The notes beneath the pieces are model-generated. The model was given only the letters and a program-made list of their open reading frames with translations. It ran no database searches and was not told the DNA's origin. Shown in pieces: positions 61,893-64,000 of a stretch of DNA of 64,000 bases (the first letter of the stretch is position 1; every line of letters starts with the position of its first letter). The DNA lies in contig PDPU01000034.1 of assembly GCA_002746645.1 (NCBI GenBank), positions 1 to 64,000 on the forward strand, given 5' to 3'. Position numbers and translations under genes: made by a program. This stretch comes from Gammaproteobacteria bacterium. GTDB lineage: Bacteria > Pseudomonadota > Gammaproteobacteria > Granulosicoccales > Granulosicoccaceae.

Positions 61893-62574
61893 CCTGTCCT
61901 TCATGCATCTCGTCATGGGAGCAAGCCCCGTGGTGCAGGGGGTGATGCTGATCCTGATGCTGGCCTCGATACTCTCCTGGGCCTTGATTCTCGGGAAGTC
62001 GCGGCAGCTGTACAATGCGCGGCATGAGGCCGATGACTTCGAGAGTGACTTCTGGGGTTCCTCCGACATCGCCGGCACCTATTCACAATTGACCATGCGC
62101 CGCGGCACGCTCGAGGGCATGGAGCGGATCTTCGAGGCGGGCTTTTCCGAGTTCGGACGCCTGCGCCGCAAGACGCCGAGCGACGAAATCGTCATGGATG
62201 GCGCTTCACGTGCGATGCGTATCTCGCTCTCGCGCGAAACCGACCGGCTTGAACAACATCTGTCATTCCTTGCCACGGTCGGTTCGATCAGCCCCTACGT
62301 CGGCCTCTTCGGTACGGTCTGGGGCATCATGCATTCCTTCACGGCACTCGGCAACGTGCAGCAGGCGACGCTGGCGATGGTTGCGCCCGGTATCGCCGAA
62401 GCGCTCATTGCCACGGCCATCGGTCTCTTTGCCGCGATTCCCGCGGTCATCTTCTACAACCGCTTCGCTACCGATGTGGATCGGCTGGTAGGGCGTTACG
62501 AGAATTTCGCCGAAGAGTTCGCCACGGTGCTGCAGCGACAGGCGATCCGCAAGCCGAAGCTCGAGACCGCATGA
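61882..62574 (+). CDS. tolQ: Tol-Pal system proton channel subunit TolQ
   Basis: A 230-residue inner-membrane protein with three helices (GVMLILMLASILSWALILG; VGSISPYVGLFGTVWGIM; ALIATAIGLFAAIPAVIFYN) and the conserved Gly/Thr proton path in helices 2 and 3. It forms the motor with TolR. The length with the GTG start equals E. coli TolQ. The stop overlaps tolR (ATGA). Confidence 0.95.
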   Translation: METDLSFMHLVMGASPVVQGVMLILMLASILSWALILGKSRQLYNARHEADDFESDFWGSSDIAGTYSQLTMRRGTLEGMERIFEAGFSEFGRLRRKTPSDEIVMDGASRAMRISLSRETDRLEQHLSFLATVGSISPYVGLFGTVWGIMHSFTALGNVQQATLAMVAPGIAEALIATAIGLFAAIPAVIFYNRFATDVDRLVGRYENFAEEFATVLQRQAIRKPKLETA

Positions 62575-63017
62575 GAAGCATGGCCCCCATTCGCCGTGCG
62601 CGCCGGCCACGTCGGCAGGTGGCGGAAATCAATGTCGTGCCCTATATCGACGTGATGCTCGTGCTGCTCGTCATCTTCATGATCACGGCGCCGCTGCTGC
62701 GCACCGGTGTGGACGTTGACCTGCCCGACGCCGAGGCGGAGCCCATCGTGAACGACGGTGAATCGGAAGAACCGCTGATTCTCTCGGTCGATGCCGCGGG
62801 CGACTGGTTCCTGAACGTCGGCGAAGACCCGGAATCTCCGCTTGATCCACTCGAGGTACAACGGCTGGCGAGCGCCGTCATGCGCATCAGCCCCGAACGA
62901 CGGGTACTGGTTGCGGGCGACACCTCGGTGAACTATGGCCAGGTCATGCAGGCCATGGCCACGCTGCAGATCGCGGGTGCGCGCGAGATCGGCCTCATGT
63001 CCGAACCGGTGCAATAG
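62571..63017 (+). CDS. tolR: Tol-Pal system subunit TolR
   Basis: A 148-residue ExbD/TolR protein with one helix, EINVVPYIDVMLVLLVIFMI, that carries the essential proton-binding aspartate (YIDV). The periplasmic domain follows (VLVAGDTSVNYGQVMQAM). Coupled to tolQ by a four-base overlap and followed by tolA after four bases. Confidence 0.96.
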   Translation: MRSMAPIRRARRPRRQVAEINVVPYIDVMLVLLVIFMITAPLLRTGVDVDLPDAEAEPIVNDGESEEPLILSVDAAGDWFLNVGEDPESPLDPLEVQRLASAVMRISPERRVLVAGDTSVNYGQVMQAMATLQIAGAREIGLMSEPVQ

Positions 63018-63021
63018 AACC

Positions 63022-64000
63022 ATGTGGGCAATGCTGCAACGCTACCCGCTCGCCCTCATCGGCTCGGTGCTGCTGCACGTCGTGCTGATCGGTGCGTTGG
63101 CGGTTCGTTTCGGCGGCAGTCCCGATGTCATCGGTAGCGAGTCGCAGGCGGCGCCGATTCAGGCTGTTACGGTCAGCGAGGCCGACATCGAAGCCGAAAT
63201 GGAGCGTCTGCGCGAACTTGAAAACGAGAAGGAGCGTCAGGCGACCGAAGAGCAGGCACAACTCGAAGAAACGCTTGCCGCGCTCGAGGCCGAACGCGAT
63301 CGGGTGACCGAAGAGCAGCGGCAGGTTGCAGAGGAGACGCGCCGCTTGCAGGACGAGGCTGAACGCGCGGCCGAGGAGCGACGGCGTGCCGAGGAAGAGA
63401 AGCAACGCGTCGAGGAAGAAGCACGTCGCGCCGAAGAAGAGCGGCAGCGGGCGCTTGCCGAAAGGAAAGCAGCCGAGACCGAGCGTCAGCGCATTGAAGC
63501 CGAGGTCCGCAAGGCCGAAGAAAAGCGCCAGGCCGAGGAGGCAGCACGCAAGGCGGAGGAGGAACGCATTGCCGAAGAAAAGCGTCAGGCCGAGGAGGCA
63601 GCGCGCAAGGCGGAGGAAGAACGCATTGCCGAAGAGAAGCGTCAGGCCGAGGAGGCAGCGCGCAAGGCGGAGGAAGAACGCATTGCCGAAGAGAAGCGTC
63701 AGGCGGAAGAAGCGGCCCGCAAGGCCGAGGAGGAGCGCAGGGCAGCGGAGGCCGCCGCTGCGAGAAAGGCCGAGCAGGAACGCATCGCGGCGCGGCGCGC
63801 CGAGAACGAACGCCGCGCGCGGTCCGAACAGCGGGAACTTGATCGGCTCAAGGGTGCCTATCACAGCAGCATCCAGAAAAAGATCGAGAAGAACTGGACG
63901 GTTACCGGCGGAGTCGGCAAGGGTGCGAACTGCCTCGTATTGGTCAGTCAGTCGCGTGACGGGCGTGTGTTACAGGCCGAGGTCAAGAGCTGTAACCCCG
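63022..64000 (+). CDS. tolA: Tol-Pal system protein TolA (3' truncated by the window)
   Basis: The first 326 residues are visible. They comprise a membrane anchor (YPLALIGSVLLHVVLIGALAV), a long Glu/Arg/Ala-rich helical domain and the beginning of the C-terminal domain (LDRLKGAYHSSIQKKIEKNW). The helical part is expanded by 57-bp tandem repeats. The window ends before the stop codon. TolA links the TolQR motor to Pal and the outer membrane; tolB and pal probably follow. Confidence 0.94.
   Translation, partial: MWAMLQRYPLALIGSVLLHVVLIGALAVRFGGSPDVIGSESQAAPIQAVTVSEADIEAEMERLRELENEKERQATEEQAQLEETLAALEAERDRVTEEQRQVAEETRRLQDEAERAAEERRRAEEEKQRVEEEARRAEEERQRALAERKAAETERQRIEAEVRKAEEKRQAEEAARKAEEERIAEEKRQAEEAARKAEEERIAEEKRQAEEAARKAEEERIAEEKRQAEEAARKAEEERRAAEAAAARKAEQERIAARRAENERRARSEQRELDRLKGAYHSSIQKKIEKNWTVTGGVGKGANCLVLVSQSRDGRVLQAEVKSCNP
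63514..63738 (+). repeat. 57-bp tandem repeats in the tolA helical domain
   Basis: Nearly four copies of a 57-bp (19-codon) unit start at 63514, 63571, 63628 and 63685. They encode AEEKRQAEEAARKAEEERI-type units. Copies two and three are almost identical, which suggests recent duplication. Confidence 0.93.

Overview
The window reads as chromosomal DNA of a high-GC, Gram-negative gammaproteobacterium. Three conserved blocks support this: rhlB/trxA/rho in the order known from Escherichia coli; aspS, yebC, ruvC, ruvA, ruvB, ybgC, tolQ, tolR, tolA in the order known from Pseudomonas-like genomes; and a full outer-membrane toolkit (Kdo transferase and Kdo kinase, LpxL-type acyltransferase, TolC, TamA/TamB). 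I cannot name a genus. I see no insertion sequences, prophage, CRISPR array, rRNA or tRNA. Coding density is high and most neighbours are tightly spaced.

Layout. 0.1-9.1 kb: an orphan ABC ATPase, glnE, the lipid A/Kdo genes kdkA, waaA and lpxL, and a tolC-family gene. 9.4-13.2 kb: rhlB, trxA, a 464-bp rho leader, and rho. 13.3-16.8 kb: purD, a CitE-like lyase and a Bcr/CflA transporter. 17.0-31.6 kb: polyamine uptake and gamma-glutamylation in two blocks, puuB1-amidotransferase-puuA1-LysM-SDR and potFHIG-puuA2-puuB2. Between them lie a hisD-like gene, a tusE-like gene and a DUF5658-like membrane protein. 31.7-36.8 kb: a predicted outer-membrane protein, an unusual lipoprotein, a DUF6151-like protein and tamA. 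36.8-40.5 kb: tamB. 40.6-48.0 kb: one codirectional run for corrinoid-dependent one-carbon transfer, comprising a corrinoid protein, DUF1638, a virulence-factor-domain protein, MetV-like, MetF-like, methyl-THF:corrinoid methyltransferase, a ferredoxin/ASKHA reactivase and a hydrolase. 48.2-55.4 kb: an enoyl-CoA hydratase, a GlsB-like membrane protein, the large NAD-glutamate dehydrogenase and a PfkB kinase. 55.5-64.0 kb: aspS, a lipase-like protein, yebC, ruvCAB, ybgC, tolQR and a truncated tolA.

How the genes fit together. PotFHIG should import putrescine-like amines. The PuuA and PuuB pairs should gamma-glutamylate and oxidise them, and the large glutamate dehydrogenase could recycle the glutamate. 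The corrinoid module has everything needed to move methyl groups between a corrinoid and tetrahydrofolate, but no substrate methyltransferase (MttB, MtgB, MtaB or CmuA type) is encoded next to it. I regard this module, with its two proteins of unknown function, as the best candidate for an incompletely described system. The second is the hisD-like gene: the positions that bind zinc and histidinol in true HisD are changed, and the gene is translationally coupled to a TusE/DsrC-family protein.

A recurring oddity is tandem repeats inside or beside housekeeping genes (glnE, tolC, the end of rho, the hisD-like gene, the DUF1638 gene, upstream of gdh, and tolA).
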